Shown here in pieces: positions 1-12,500 of a stretch of DNA of 64,000 nt; position 1 is the stretch's first letter, and the number at the start of each line of letters is the position of its first letter. Below the pieces are notes generated by a model that made no database searches, was not told where the DNA came from, and saw only the letters and a program-made list of their open reading frames with translations. A program made the translations under genes and the position numbers. The DNA lies in the NCBI RefSeq assembly GCF_000019525.1, contig NC_010506.1, positions 3,472,001 to 3,536,000 on the forward strand, given 5' to 3'. Source of the stretch: Shewanella woodyi ATCC 51908. Its GTDB lineage: Bacteria > Pseudomonadota > Gammaproteobacteria > Enterobacterales > Shewanellaceae.

Positions 1-2
1 AA

Positions 3-1721
3 CAATCAACAGCTAAAGATGTTGATCTCGTATTTGGTAGCGGTAGTTTTAATTTTGCAGCCCCTGTGACGGTTAGTGCAAAAAGCAAACACTCAAGCAA
101 AAACTACAGTTTCAATAACTCCCGCATTGCCATCGCCAATAAAACCTCCAGTAAATACCTACAGATCAGAGGAGGAGGTACAAATAACACCACCATAAAA
201 TTCGTTGGATTTAATCAGAATATTAACGGTAACACCACTGGACTTAACGGCATTAGCTTTTTTAATAGTAATAATGTTCGAATCAATAACCTCTCACTGA
301 CCCATGACAAATACCCATTTACCCAAGGAAAACTTGAAGCGAGCTCTATCACTTCTAAAAGCGATTCAACGGCAATAATTCAATTAGATACTGGTTATAG
401 TGCACCAGAGCAGTTTATCCGTGATAGTACGGACAAAAGTTATATCGTCACTTTTAATGGTGATACTACCTTTGAGAAAGTACCGTCAGACATGAAGTTC
501 ACCGCCTCCCGCCATCTGGATGGGAATCGTTATGAGTTATCAGGTATAAGCAAGACAGATTCGACCTATCTATATAATAACCACAGAACCAATAGTAACC
601 TAAAAGTAGCCCTTTCACCTAAAGTGGGTGGCGAAACCCTCTATTTCTTTAATACCAGTAATGTAACAGCGAAGAACTTGGAGATATCAAACGCCCCAGC
701 AGTAGCTGTTCGTGGTCAAAACGGCGGCAGTAATATTACCCTAGATAACGTTAATTACCGCCGTAAAAAGATTAACAGTGGCGATGTAAACCCACTGATG
801 GCAGGTACAGCGGGAGGTTATATCTTCCAAGCCATTCGCGGAGGGTTGAAAATTATAAATTCAACGATAGATCATAATGCCGACGATTCTTTAGGCTTGT
901 TTGCGCGAGGCACAGACCTAACATCAGTTTCAGGTGATACAGCGACGATAAATGAGAAAAAGGGACAATTTATCAGTAGCGGTGACATAGTGGACATCTA
1001 TGATAAAACAGACTCTCGTAAGAAAGACAAAGGGTTAAAAGTAACGAACATCACTAGCTTGAGTGACGGCAATATCAAAATCACCTTTAATAAGAGCATC
1101 AATAACTCTGTAGCTGGCGACTATATTGGCAGCCGTAGTGCAACTATTGGTACCAGCAGTAACCCTTTTGAAGTGAAAAATAATGTTTTGCAACATAACA
1201 AGGGACGAGCTATTCGCTCCAACGCATCATTCGGAAAAATTTCAGGCAATACTGTGCGCCGCAATGGCAACTCAGGGATCTGGATGGGTGGTGATGCTGA
1301 ACATAATTCACAATGCAGCCAATCCGTTACGATCTCAAATAATACAGCTGTACAGCAGCTTCACGGCCCAGCAATTTTGGTTTATAACGCAATCAAAAAC
1401 AATGCCAGCACACTAAAGTGCAATAAAAACCTGACCATAACCAATAATACAATTAATGAGCAGGCACAAAATGCACCAGCGATATTTATCGATAATACCA
1501 ATACAGCCACAATAGAAGATAACAACTATCGCTCAGAGTTCAGTGGCAGTAGCGTTATTAAGAAAGTGGTTTATGAGAGATTACGCACCTCAGGCATCAC
1601 ATCAGGTCAACGTAATAATACGGTCGTCCTCTCTAACTACGCCAAAAATTTAACTGTCTCTGGCAACTCAACTGCCAGTGGTAAAGGAAACTCTTACTCA
1701 AGCACAAGTAATACTCGCTAA
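3..1721 (+). CDS. Right-handed parallel beta-helix protein (5' end outside window)
   Basis: The reading frame is open from the first bases of the window (codons before the GTG at 66 read ...GSGSFNFAAPVTV), so the gene starts upstream and only its C-terminal ~570 residues are visible. The protein is very rich in Asn, Ser, Thr and Gly, with short repeated strand-turn units such as NNVRINNLSL, NVTAKNLEIS and NLTITNNTI. This pattern is typical of right-handed parallel beta-helix proteins (pectate-lyase-like, NosD/PL6-like folds). Such proteins are usually secreted polysaccharide lyases or surface proteins, but no catalytic motif could be identified, so the substrate is unknown. It ends at TAA and is followed by a strong hairpin terminator. 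The fold is inferred from repeat texture only. Confidence 0.75.
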   Translation, partial: QSTAKDVDLVFGSGSFNFAAPVTVSAKSKHSSKNYSFNNSRIAIANKTSSKYLQIRGGGTNNTTIKFVGFNQNINGNTTGLNGISFFNSNNVRINNLSLTHDKYPFTQGKLEASSITSKSDSTAIIQLDTGYSAPEQFIRDSTDKSYIVTFNGDTTFEKVPSDMKFTASRHLDGNRYELSGISKTDSTYLYNNHRTNSNLKVALSPKVGGETLYFFNTSNVTAKNLEISNAPAVAVRGQNGGSNITLDNVNYRRKKINSGDVNPLMAGTAGGYIFQAIRGGLKIINSTIDHNADDSLGLFARGTDLTSVSGDTATINEKKGQFISSGDIVDIYDKTDSRKKDKGLKVTNITSLSDGNIKITFNKSINNSVAGDYIGSRSATIGTSSNPFEVKNNVLQHNKGRAIRSNASFGKISGNTVRRNGNSGIWMGGDAEHNSQCSQSVTISNNTAVQQLHGPAILVYNAIKNNASTLKCNKNLTITNNTINEQAQNAPAIFIDNTNTATIEDNNYRSEFSGSSVIKKVVYERLRTSGITSGQRNNTVVLSNYAKNLTVSGNSTASGKGNSYSSTSNTR

Positions 1722-1746
1722 TAACCTTTAAACCAATCCCCTAAAC

Positions 1747-1780
1747 AAAAACCGCAACCAAGAGCTTGGTTGCGGTTTTT
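1747..1780. terminator. Bidirectional rho-independent terminator
   Basis: A perfect 16-bp inverted repeat (AAAAACCGCAACCAAG / CTTGGTTGCGGTTTTT) with a 2-nt centre has A-tract and T-tract flanks. It sits between the convergent beta-helix gene and the dsbA-like gene and can serve both. Confidence 0.9.
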
Positions 1781-1789
1781 AGTAAGTGA

Positions 1790-2416
1790 CTAAGGTTTAT
1801 CCTCAAGCCCAGAGAGATAGGTCACCAGTTCGGCGAGTTCCTCTGCGGTTCTGTGTTTTGATGAGATAAGGTATTTTCCGTTTACCAGTAACGAAGGCAC
1901 ACCACGTATTCCGGCAAGTTGCGCCTGGGCATCATAATTAGAGATAGCTAAGCTTGCATCGGCAGAGCTCATGGCTTTATCCACATCCTCACGCTTAACT
2001 CCTTGCTTAACAAAATACTCGACCAGTTGCTCCTTGCGAGTAAATGCGCCCTCTTTCTCATGGATCCGCTTGAAAATATTGCCATGAAGTTGAGAGGCCA
2101 TCTTAAACTTTTCAGCTAAATAATATGCCTCTTGGCTCAAAATCCAACTGGTTCGGCCCGCACCAATAGGCGTTCTGGCAAATTCAACTTTGCCCTTTAG
2201 CAAAGCCTCAGTCTCCTCAAAAAGAGGATCTTGGCGGTAGCAGTGAGGACAGTTATAGGAGAAAAACTCCCTGACGACTGGAGTGCTGGACTCTGGGATC
2301 CCAGAGACTTGGGTATAATCGACTCCCTCCACGTAAGGGTTAGCATCAACATTCATCGACAATAGAGCTGTAAAAAGAAGTAGCAATGCCATTAAGGGGT
2401 TTGTAATTAATCTCAT
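1790..2416 (-). CDS. dsbA: DsbA-like periplasmic thiol:disulfide oxidoreductase
   Basis: The 208-residue protein has an N-terminal signal peptide (hydrophobic residues 8-20, likely cleavage near VDA/NP at 25-26). A thioredoxin-fold active site FFSYNCPHCYRQ puts the redox pair at C56 and C59, and the CPHC dipeptide PH is the one found in DsbA. A GVPSLLVNG segment supplies the cis-proline loop. DsbA introduces disulfides into exported proteins and is reoxidised by DsbB in the inner membrane. Length matches the family. An SD (GGAGAT) lies just before the ATG. It follows the yeeZ-like gene by 34 bp on the same strand, so the two are probably co-transcribed. Several Shewanella genomes carry more than one DsbA paralogue, so the exact paralogue is not decided. 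Confidence 0.9.
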   Translation of the reverse strand: MRLITNPLMALLLLFTALLSMNVDANPYVEGVDYTQVSGIPESSTPVVREFFSYNCPHCYRQDPLFEETEALLKGKVEFARTPIGAGRTSWILSQEAYYLAEKFKMASQLHGNIFKRIHEKEGAFTRKEQLVEYFVKQGVKREDVDKAMSSADASLAISNYDAQAQLAGIRGVPSLLVNGKYLISSKHRTAEELAELVTYLSGLEDKP

Positions 2417-2450
2417 CTTATCTCCATTAATATGACAATCTAAAAAACAC

Positions 2451-3272
2451 TTAAAGCGTAAAACAGATCTTCATCGGATCTTGATGTTGATACTCAAATC
2501 CCAGCTCAGTTGAGATTTTACTTCCATCAATAACCTTACCTGCTTGCGCGATATCACCAAACTCAGGCTCAACTAAAGAGAGTGACCGCGCCATTTGAGT
2601 ATAAAACTCTTTTCGAGTCGGATGCTCTGGGGCACAGAGGTTATAGGTATCGGAAACCTTATCACTCGATAACACACAAGTAACTGCTGCTACACAATCA
2701 TCGAGATGTACAATATTCACTGGAGAGTCAGCGCCAGCAAGCTCAGTTTTCCCCGCTAAGAATCGCCCAGGGTGCCTTGCCGGCCCCACAAGCCCTGCAA
2801 AACGTATCACGCAGGCATTGCTAGCCTGATTAAAGAGCGACTCCGCCTGCAGTAACACCTCACTGGCCTCAGAGTGTGCTTGTGCATCTTGCTCTGTTAC
2901 GAGTTTTCCACATGAGGGGTACACGCCAGTAGTGCTGATAAAGATAAGCTTTTGGTATTGGTGAGCTGCAATAAGGCGCTTTAACTGCTCTAAGCGTCTA
3001 ATATAAGCGCCGGGGGACTTTCGAATTGATGGGGGGATATTAATGATTATCGCATCAGTGTGTAACTTAACATTGAGATGAGCCTGATTATCATTGCTGT
3101 TATCCAGATCTAAGACAAACCCACTGATATTGTCTAGCTCAAGGGCCAACGCATCTTCGGCGCTTCTTTTGCTACCACTGACAACAAAACCCTGGTTCAC
3201 TAACTCTTTTGCCAGTGGCAAACCAAACCAACCACAACCTACAATACTTACTGTGTTAATCTTCAAGGCCAA
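2451..3272 (-). CDS. YeeZ-like NAD(P)-dependent epimerase/dehydratase family protein
   Basis: The 273-residue protein has an N-terminal Rossmann nucleotide-binding motif (VSIVGCGWFGLPLA, residues ~8-21) and the IFISTTGVYP strand near the usual SDR catalytic position, followed by an IRFAGLVGPARHPGRFLAG segment. This arrangement resembles the E. coli YeeZ group of extended SDR proteins. YeeZ has no firmly established substrate, so the reaction is not assigned. It lies between the HD-GYP gene upstream (82 bp) and the dsbA-like gene downstream (34 bp), all on the minus strand. The family call is from motifs; the pathway is unknown. Confidence 0.8.
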   Translation of the reverse strand: MALKINTVSIVGCGWFGLPLAKELVNQGFVVSGSKRSAEDALALELDNISGFVLDLDNSNDNQAHLNVKLHTDAIIINIPPSIRKSPGAYIRRLEQLKRLIAAHQYQKLIFISTTGVYPSCGKLVTEQDAQAHSEASEVLLQAESLFNQASNACVIRFAGLVGPARHPGRFLAGKTELAGADSPVNIVHLDDCVAAVTCVLSSDKVSDTYNLCAPEHPTRKEFYTQMARSLSLVEPEFGDIAQAGKVIDGSKISTELGFEYQHQDPMKICFTL

Positions 3273-3354
3273 CTCGATACAGCTACAATTTGAGACATCA
3301 TAGCGAATGCAGTATTAGGATACTAGTAGGCAAGGACTGCAATCTAAAATTGAG

Positions 3355-4596
3355 CTAGCTCTCTGGTGCACTGTTGAAATAGAAGCTAATTCCCATCTCA
3401 GGTTGCAATGATTTCATCGCGCCCTCAGACAGCTCTTCAACCTTCAACACCTTCTCAACAGTCACCTTTTCCTGAATTAAGAAACGTAAGTTTGACTCAC
3501 TGCCATCGGCTTCACAGGCCCACACTTGCGGTTGCTTAACCTCCTTGGTCGTCATCATCACCTTGCCAACACTCATATCAGAGAGTTGAACTATGGTGCC
3601 CGGAGGGTAGATCCCTAAGATCTTCACTAAACTGGAGATGAGTGCTTCATCATGCTTCCCTGCTCGCTTTTTAAACAGGTAACCTAAAGCCACCTGGGGA
3701 GAGCGAACACTCTCGGCCCATAATTGCCTATCAAAATCATTTGCCAAACTGACAATTTGGGTCGGAAGTGGGATTTTCTTGCCCTTCAAACCATCTGGGT
3801 AACCGGAACCATCGATAAACTCATGATGATGAAGAATAATATTGAGTACAGCTTCAGGAAAAAGCCCAGACTTGCTCATCATGTCATAGCCAAAATTAGG
3901 GTGCATCTTCATAAAGTTGGCCTCATGATCTGTGAGCGCCCCCCGCTTACGACGTATAGTATCCGGCACCTTTAGCTTACCAATATCATGATATAAACAA
4001 CCTAAAGCGATATCCCTCATATCAGACATATTTAAATTCATCGTTTTCGCTATCATCAAGGCGACAACAGCAACGGAGATCCCATGTTGAGTAATACTGC
4101 TGTCGGACTCCCCAGCACTAACAAGAGCAAGTTCAGGAAGCTCAACTTCAGACATATGCTCCAGCATCTCCTCAACAATTGCTGCTGAGCTACGATAGGC
4201 CCCTTCAGGATCGCTGCCAGTTTTACTAAACGCTGTGCGGGTATCGTTAACACTTTTGATGAACCTTTGCTGGCTGAGTCTTAAGGACTTGCGCACCTCC
4301 ATATTAATGTCAACTTCCGAGGTTTGCTGTTCAACCTCCACTTCCTCACTATCATTACTGCTCTCCTCCTCTTCAGGGAGAAGCTCATGACCAGATAGCA
4401 AGATCACATAGGGAACCCCTAAGCTTTTAATCAACTCAATCTGCACCTCCTCTTTAATCTGGACACGATTAAACAGAAACGGGTGATTCTTCCATGACAA
4501 TGGCAGTTTTATTGTGAGTCCAATCTGTAACTTAGCTAAGGGTAAATGTACCTGTTCGGCTCTAGCCAACCCGTTAAACTCCCTATCAATAAACAA
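3355..4596 (-). CDS. HD-GYP domain protein, probable c-di-GMP phosphodiesterase
   Basis: The 413-residue cytoplasmic protein has an N-terminal region (~1-125) like DUF3391, which commonly precedes HD-GYP domains. The domain itself has HDIGK at 203-207, HHHE at 256-259 and DGSGYP at 262-267. These are the metal-binding HD pair and the GYP signature of enzymes that hydrolyse c-di-GMP, first to pGpG and often on to GMP. All key residues are present, so activity is expected. There is no membrane segment or receiver domain. The region at 76-95 is a very acidic linker. It is the first gene of the minus-strand run toward dsbA, and its ATG is followed upstream by a ~610-bp gene-free stretch. Confidence 0.88.
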   Translation of the reverse strand: MFIDREFNGLARAEQVHLPLAKLQIGLTIKLPLSWKNHPFLFNRVQIKEEVQIELIKSLGVPYVILLSGHELLPEEEESSNDSEEVEVEQQTSEVDINMEVRKSLRLSQQRFIKSVNDTRTAFSKTGSDPEGAYRSSAAIVEEMLEHMSEVELPELALVSAGESDSSITQHGISVAVVALMIAKTMNLNMSDMRDIALGCLYHDIGKLKVPDTIRRKRGALTDHEANFMKMHPNFGYDMMSKSGLFPEAVLNIILHHHEFIDGSGYPDGLKGKKIPLPTQIVSLANDFDRQLWAESVRSPQVALGYLFKKRAGKHDEALISSLVKILGIYPPGTIVQLSDMSVGKVMMTTKEVKQPQVWACEADGSESNLRFLIQEKVTVEKVLKVEELSEGAMKSLQPEMGISFYFNSAPES

Positions 4597-4931
4597 GTTA
4601 GACTGATAAACACTCGGTAAATGAGTGTACTTTCAGTACCTGACACTGACTTAAGTATAATACTCTAAATAAAAACCTACTTAACTTAATGAGATAACTA
4701 TAGAACATTGAGAAATTTGTAATAAATTAAATTCAAACTATTTATGATTAACTAGTTGTTTATAAATTTAACCAGTAAGAACCTGACAAGGTATTACATT
4801 CCAACACAAAAACAACACCGTTAAGATAAAAACAGCATATACAACCCCTTACCACCCTGCAAGCAAGTTATATCAATGAAGTTAAGTGGATGAACTGAAG
4901 AGGTATATTTAGATTAACAACAGAAAGGATA

Positions 4932-4960
4932 TTGTATACAATATAGATTGATGTTATAGT
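4932..4960 (+). promoter_or_regulatory. Candidate sigma-70 promoter for a small RNA
   Basis: TTGTAT (4932-4937) and TATAGT (4955-4960, 5/6 to TATAAT) are separated by 17 bp. No protein gene follows before the terminator at 5145-5174, which suggests a non-coding transcript starting near 4967. The -35 match is poor (TTG only). Confidence 0.35.
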
Positions 4961-4966
4961 TCTTCT

Positions 4967-5175
4967 GTTCTTAAAGGTGACTAAGAGACCCCATTTGGTC
5001 ACCTTAAAGAGTGTTGCTGTCAATTGTCCTTTTTGTTGAAGATATCAAGACTTTATCGATTGATTTAACAAGGTATTTGTAAGATTTAGGATCGTGACAA
5101 GGTGTTGTGACCTCACGTCTCTATTACGTTAAGTAAAGATCCTTTAGCGCTGCTTTTTAGCAGCGCTATTTTTTC
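4967..5175 (+). ncRNA. Candidate small RNA (~210 nt)
   Basis: No open frame of useful size occurs in 4597-5208 on either strand, yet the plus strand carries a strong intrinsic terminator at 5145-5174 that no upstream plus-strand gene can explain. A hairpin (AAGGTGAC / GTCACCTT, 4974-4981 and 4998-5005) lies near the predicted 5' end, and a -10-like TATAGT lies just before it. Promoter-like element, hairpin and terminator together suggest a trans-acting sRNA. It does not resemble CsrB (too few GGA motifs), Spot 42 or RyhB as I know them. Identity and exact ends are inferred. Confidence 0.4.
5145..5174 (+). terminator. Strong rho-independent terminator (orphan)
   Basis: Perfect 10-bp arms TAGCGCTGCT / AGCAGCGCTA (5145-5154, 5159-5168) with a TTTT loop and a T6 tract (5169-5174). 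The T tract is on the plus strand only, so it does not serve the minus-strand gene at 5209. Confidence 0.85.
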
Positions 5176-5208
5176 AAAATGAAATACTAACTAAGCACTA
5201 AGTAGAGC

Positions 5209-5676
5209 TCACTCCTCTCTCTTCCAATCAGAAAAGTAGTGACTTAAGCGTTTAGATTTAAATAGATAGATAAAACTCCAAAAAAGAATTAATCCATCCA
5301 ATCCCATGCTCCAACTGTATAAATAGTGTGAGTTAATGCTTCTTTCGATCAGCAAGCCACCATCCACCAGCAACAACAGAAGTAACACCCACCTAAACTG
5401 GTTAAACAAGGGTCTTACCCAAACTGGCGAACGTTTGCGCTCTGCGATGATAAAACCATAAAGTAGCAGTGCCCCCGCACCTGCCGCCAATGCCATCATG
5501 AAATCAGCTTTTTGTGGGTAAAAGAGTGCGACTAAAGCTGCACGATCACTTGCTTGAGTTAACGAAGCGATAAAAATGCACCAACCTCTAGCAAGAAATA
5601 TTAAGATGAAATACAGATATATTGGTGGCTTTATATGGCCATTATCATCAAGCCAAGTGATATTGCTAAAATTCAC
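5209..5676 (-). CDS. DUF2919 (YfeZ-like) inner-membrane protein
   Basis: The 155-residue integral membrane protein has about four hydrophobic segments (~18-38, 58-76, 93-106, 124-140). It begins with a short polar N-terminus followed by HIKPPIYLYFILIFLARGWCIF, the PP-leading first helix that I associate with the DUF2919/YfeZ family. No function is established for that family. It stands alone between a candidate sRNA and the DUF1842 gene, both neighbours being more than 100 bp away. Family assignment is by sequence feel rather than an alignment. Confidence 0.65.
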   Translation of the reverse strand: MNFSNITWLDDNGHIKPPIYLYFILIFLARGWCIFIASLTQASDRAALVALFYPQKADFMMALAAGAGALLLYGFIIAERKRSPVWVRPLFNQFRWVLLLLLLVDGGLLIERSINSHYLYSWSMGLDGLILFWSFIYLFKSKRLSHYFSDWKREE

Positions 5677-5799
5677 GAACTTACCTTACTCAGTCTCTTT
5701 ATATCCATATGGTGACTAATCAGGTAAATTCAATCCTTGCTAAACAAATAGCCCTAGGCAAAATTAACCAAGGGCTACAAAAGATGCTCCACTAACTTA

Positions 5800-6294
5800 C
5801 TACTGCATAGAAACTTTTGGCTTATTAGCAGTGGTAAATGTGGTTAACGCATCTAGGTTCTGTTGGGTCTCGTCATTTGACACGACAACTTGAGCCGCCT
5901 CAATTTCATACCACTCACCTTCGTAAAGATATGAGAAATTAGCCACACCAGACTGCCAATCCTCACCAAGCGACATGCGCAGTGTTGCATTTTTATGCTC
6001 AACTGGATGCCCACCAATAAGAATAGATGAGAAGTCAAAGCCATCGGCAACAACTAAAATATTGCACGAATTCATAGTACACATATAGGACCATTCACCA
6101 GAGAATTGTGAGATCACATTCACAGGTGGATTGGTCGATTGAAAAACATGACCGACGCCATTCACTGTCTTATCGACAGTATTGACCACTAGCTCCAACC
6201 TAAGCTGCGTTGCGCCCAATAAAGGATGTCCGGCAACTGAAGGTGAGATCACATAGGAAACGCGAAATAGTCCAACCTGATTTTCTTTACTCAT
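5800..6294 (-). CDS. DUF1842 domain protein
   Basis: The 164-residue soluble protein has no signal peptide or membrane segment. Its N-terminal ~125 residues (GLFRVSYVISPSVAGHPLLG, then LELVVNTVDKTVNGVGHVFQ and NPPVNVISQFSGEW) match the beta-rich pattern of DUF1842, a family with no known function that I recall from proteobacteria, sometimes near DUF1843. No DUF1843-like partner is seen here. The last ~25 residues (TTFTTANKPKVSMQ) look unstructured. The gene is monocistronic, with an SD-like AAAGGAA in front of the ATG. Confidence 0.6.
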   Translation of the reverse strand: MSKENQVGLFRVSYVISPSVAGHPLLGATQLRLELVVNTVDKTVNGVGHVFQSTNPPVNVISQFSGEWSYMCTMNSCNILVVADGFDFSSILIGGHPVEHKNATLRMSLGEDWQSGVANFSYLYEGEWYEIEAAQVVVSNDETQQNLDALTTFTTANKPKVSMQ

Positions 6295-6495
6295 GGGAAA
6301 TTCCTTTTATGTCTAATTAGATAAGAGTGAAACTTGTCCCTTAAACAGCTAGAGACAAGCAGCACTAAAACTAGCCAAAAAGGTTAGATATACGTATTAC
6401 GCGATATTACAAAGGAAAGTGCAGTGAAGGATTAATAGGAGAGAAACGAGAAAAGAGAGTCTGGATACCGCACTATTGCGGTATCCAGAGAGGTA

Positions 6496-8553
<2,058 letters not shown>

Positions 8554-8583
8554 CTAATTTAATTTTTTACAGGTAAGTATTGA

Positions 8584-9519
8584 TTAATCAAGCTGAGCAC
8601 GAATACGCTGCAGATAAAGCTGTTTGGTGCTTTCACTCCAATCTTCTCGTCCGCCGTCGAGTAATCGACCACCAACATCATCGGCAAGTTGGTGAGCTGA
8701 ATTCAACATGATTGAGAAGTTCATCAATGGATCGCCATGGCAAGGCAAGGTCATAAATAGCACCACACCCTCAGTGGTAAATTGCTCCATGTTATCCAGA
8801 TTAAAGACACCAGGCTTAACCATATTGGCCAATGAGAATAGCACCTTACCAGTACCTGCATTATCTTCATGGCGATGGAAAATATCCATATCACCAAACT
8901 TAAAGTTTAATGATAATAAACAAGGCAGTAGTTCTGCACCATTTAGCTCTTCACCTTCATTAGCCACCACGTGTAAAACCAAGACATCTTTAGGCTCACC
9001 TAACGGCTCTTCAGCTTTCACCTCTGGCTCAGGAGTCGGCTCAACCACACTCTCTTGCTCTACAGTCTCAAACAGCGAGCTTTGGCTATCTTGTCCTAAA
9101 CCTAACTCCATCTGAACTTCATCATCTTTAGCGTTAGCCCCCATAGAGAGGACTGGCTCTTGGCGTTGACGAGCAGCGCGTTGCACAGGCTCATCACTCA
9201 AAGCAAAGGCTTGCTCATGACGCGAATCTTCTACATCGCGACTAGGCGCGGCCGTAAAAGCGGGCTCTTGAACCGGCTTATCTTCTTTTTCTTGCCTGTC
9301 TGTAGCCGGCACCTCTTTTCTTACTCTTACTTCACCAATGCCGTCGGCATCAAACCCTTGCGAGTCCCTTACCGACGCTTGATCTTTATAAAAGCCTGAC
9401 ATAGGGCTCTCTTTTAACGATTTAGGTTGCTGCTTCCTGATGGACCAAAAACCATGCACAAGTACCGCGATAATTGCAATCGCACCTAATACAAACAATA
9501 CCAGTTGCAAATTTTCCAT
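8584..9519 (-). CDS. zipA: Cell division protein ZipA
   Basis: The 311-residue protein has a single N-terminal membrane anchor (residues ~5-25, [20 protein letters not shown]), a charged Pro/Glu/Gln-rich linker (~30-170) and a globular C-terminal ZipA domain (~175-311, beginning [20 protein letters not shown]). ZipA tethers FtsZ filaments to the inner membrane through its C-terminal domain and stabilises the early divisome. It lies 27 bp downstream of smc on the same strand, so smc-zipA are probably one transcript, and 75 bp upstream of ligA. Confidence 0.96.
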   Translation of the reverse strand: MENLQLVLFVLGAIAIIAVLVHGFWSIRKQQPKSLKESPMSGFYKDQASVRDSQGFDADGIGEVRVRKEVPATDRQEKEDKPVQEPAFTAAPSRDVEDSRHEQAFALSDEPVQRAARQRQEPVLSMGANAKDDEVQMELGLGQDSQSSLFETVEQESVVEPTPEPEVKAEEPLGEPKDVLVLHVVANEGEELNGAELLPCLLSLNFKFGDMDIFHRHEDNAGTGKVLFSLANMVKPGVFNLDNMEQFTTEGVVLFMTLPCHGDPLMNFSIMLNSAHQLADDVGGRLLDGGREDWSESTKQLYLQRIRAQLD

Positions 9520-9546
9520 TGGTTACCCTGTCTTTCCTATAAATTG

Positions 9547-12500
9547 TTATACAGCGTCGGCCATCGCCACCGCTTCTTCAATATCTACCGCAACTATACG
9601 TGAAACTCCCGGCTCATGCATAGTGACACCTATCAGCTGATCCGCCAACTCCATGGTGATCTTATTATGACTGATATAGATAAACTGCACGCTTTGTGAC
9701 ATCTCTTTGACCAAGCGACAAAAACGCTCGACATTGGCATCATCTAAAGGCGCATCAACTTCATCTAGCATACAAAAAGGCGCTGGATTCAGTCTAAAAA
9801 TCGCAAACACCAATGATAAAGCGGTTAACGCTTTTTCTCCACCAGAAAGAAGGTGGATTGTACTATTCTTTTTACCTGGCGGCCTTGCCATGATGGTCAC
9901 ACCGGTCTCAAGCAGATCATCGTGGGTTAATGCTAAATGTGCGCTACCACCACCAAAGACTTTTGGGAAAAGTAAACCTAAATCTTTGTTTACTTTATCG
10001 AATGTATCTTTAAAGCGAGTCTTTGTCTCCCTATCAATCTTACGGATCGCCTCCTCTAGACTGGTCAAGGCCTTCGTCAGATCGGCATCTTGGCTATCTA
10101 AATAAGATTTACGTTCACTCTGCTGCTCAAACTCCTCAATCGCAGCTAAGTTAATCGCACCCAGATGGACAATTCTCGCTCTGATCCGCTCAAGCTCTCG
10201 TTGTCTTGCAGCTAAGGTGATATTCATATCCATCGCTGACTGCACCAGCTCAACCTCAATCTGCTGCTCTTTTAACTGCATGGATTGACTATCGGCCTGA
10301 CCTTTTATTCCCTCTCGACGTAACTTTAACGTGCTGATAGATTGAGTCAAGCGTTCTATCTTTCCAAGCTGTTGTTTTTTCTTTAATCCTGCGCTATCGC
10401 TCGCTTCCTGCACTTGTGCTTGCTGCTGTCGCAATTGCGCTAACTCATCTTGCTTAACCTGTTGCTGCGTCAATGCTTCATTTAACTGTTTAGTTAATGC
10501 ACTGAGCTGACCATCACCTTGGCTGTCTTGCTCAACCAGTTGATGCTCTAACGCGAGTTTAGCCAGCTTAAGCTCATCTATACGCTCTTTTTGCTGGAAA
10601 ACCGCTTGCTCCTTTAGGGCTATTTTAGTCTTTAAAGACTGAATACTACTACCAGCACCGCTCTGTTGCTGCTTAAGGTCATCAATCTGACTTCTTAGCG
10701 TGCGCACTTGAGTCTGGTGAGCTTGATGCTCACCATCAAGTACAGCTAACGCTGCGCTCGCCTCTTTATACAAGGCTTCATCTTGACTCAAGGTGTCAAG
10801 CAATAAACGCTCCTCGCCCTGAGTCTGCTCGATATCAAGCTGCAGCTGCTGAGATTCTTCCTCTAACTTTGCAAAAGTGACTTTCTGCTCTGCGGCTCTT
10901 TGCTTAGAAGCGGCTAATTGAGAGCTCAGCCCAGCCATGGAGAGTTTAAGCTGCTGTGATCGAACATGCCCGAGTTTCAACTCCTGTGTCAAGGACTCCA
11001 GCAGTGCCGCCTGCTGATGGCTACTTTGATTAACCTCTTTTAACAGAATCTCTGACTCAGCAATACTCGCTTCCAGCGCCTTCTGCTCACGCTTTAGCTG
11101 AACAAGCGATGACGAATCCGTCCCTTTTTTGATACAGAAACCTCTCCCGAGCAGGTAACCATCGGCTGTGACGATACGGTGATCTTCCGCTAATGACTCA
11201 AGCTGCTGTTTGGCTAACGCTAACGACTCAACCCAGTAAACATTAGCAAGCCAAGGGGACAGGTTGGCATCTGCTGTAACCCCATGCCAATTTTGTTGTT
11301 CAAATAGCGCAAACCCCGCTTCACTACTCTCTTGTGAAGCTGGTACTTTTAACAGGCCATCAAACAGTAACTCAACGGCCTTTTCCCAACCTGGCTGTAC
11401 ATCGAGTACCTGCCACAAAGCTTGCTCTTGCGTATCGGTTTCATCGGGAAGCAATTTAGATACTAGGGAGAAGCGGCCACGCTCCTCGGCTAAAGATTGA
11501 CTTAACGCTTCCTGTTTAGCTTTTAACTTAACTTGAGCCTGATTGGCTATATCGAACTGTTCATCTAGCTCATCAATCAGCTCCTGCTGAATGCTTGACT
11601 CCTCACTCAACTGCTCAAGCTCTTCGGATTGACGCTGTTCGGAGTCATTGGCCTGAGTGGCCAGCTCCTCGAGCTGCTGCTTCACCTTAATCTGCTGCTG
11701 TAACTTGTGTTCTAGCTTTGATTGCTGATTGGTTAACTTACCTCGGCTCATCTCCTGCTCAAGCCGATAAGTAGAGACCAGCTCTTTTTGATGGCTCAAA
11801 GCTTGAGACTGAGTTTCACCTTGAGACTCTTTCTCCGTCAGCTGTAACTTGAACGCTTCAACTTGATCACTCAAGCTATCAAAAGTCGGTGTTTTATCCG
11901 CAAGATCACTGGAGAGTTTGGCCGCAAGCGCTTCATCTGCTTTAAGCTGTTCAAGCTGAGTTGCAACTTTCGCCACAATATCTTCGATACGTTTATCAAT
12001 ATGAGCATCTTGCTGCTGTCTGTGTTTTAAATCTTGCTCAAGCTTTGCGATTTGAGTCCCTGAAAGATAAAAATCTTCAACCCGCTTCTGCTCCTGCCCA
12101 TCAAGCTCAACCAACTGAATCTTCAGCTGAGTTAAACTCAATTCGGTACTCTCCTTTAGCGCAAGAAATTCAGCCAGATCCACCTCTAGCAGATTAATCT
12201 CATTGGTTAACTTCTCCATTTGAAGCGTTAACTCACTAAAGCGACTAACGGAAAGCTCAGCATCTAGCTTACGCTCAGATTGCTTTAACTCTCGATACTG
12301 CTTTGCCGCCGATGCTTGCTCGGCCAGTTTATCTAACTGCCGACTCAGCTCGGTGCGGATATCAGCGAGTCGCTCTAAGTTTTCACGGGTGTGACGGATA
12401 CGATTTTCCGTTTCACGGCGACGCTCCTTATACCTGGATATCCCCGCCGCTTCTTCGATAAAGACACGCAGCTCTTGAGGTTTAGACTCAATCAGTCTAG

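Noticed and set aside
4967..5175. Candidate sRNA as CsrB/CsrC or RyhB
   Set aside because: Too few GGA motifs in loops for Csr RNAs, and no RyhB-like core sequence.
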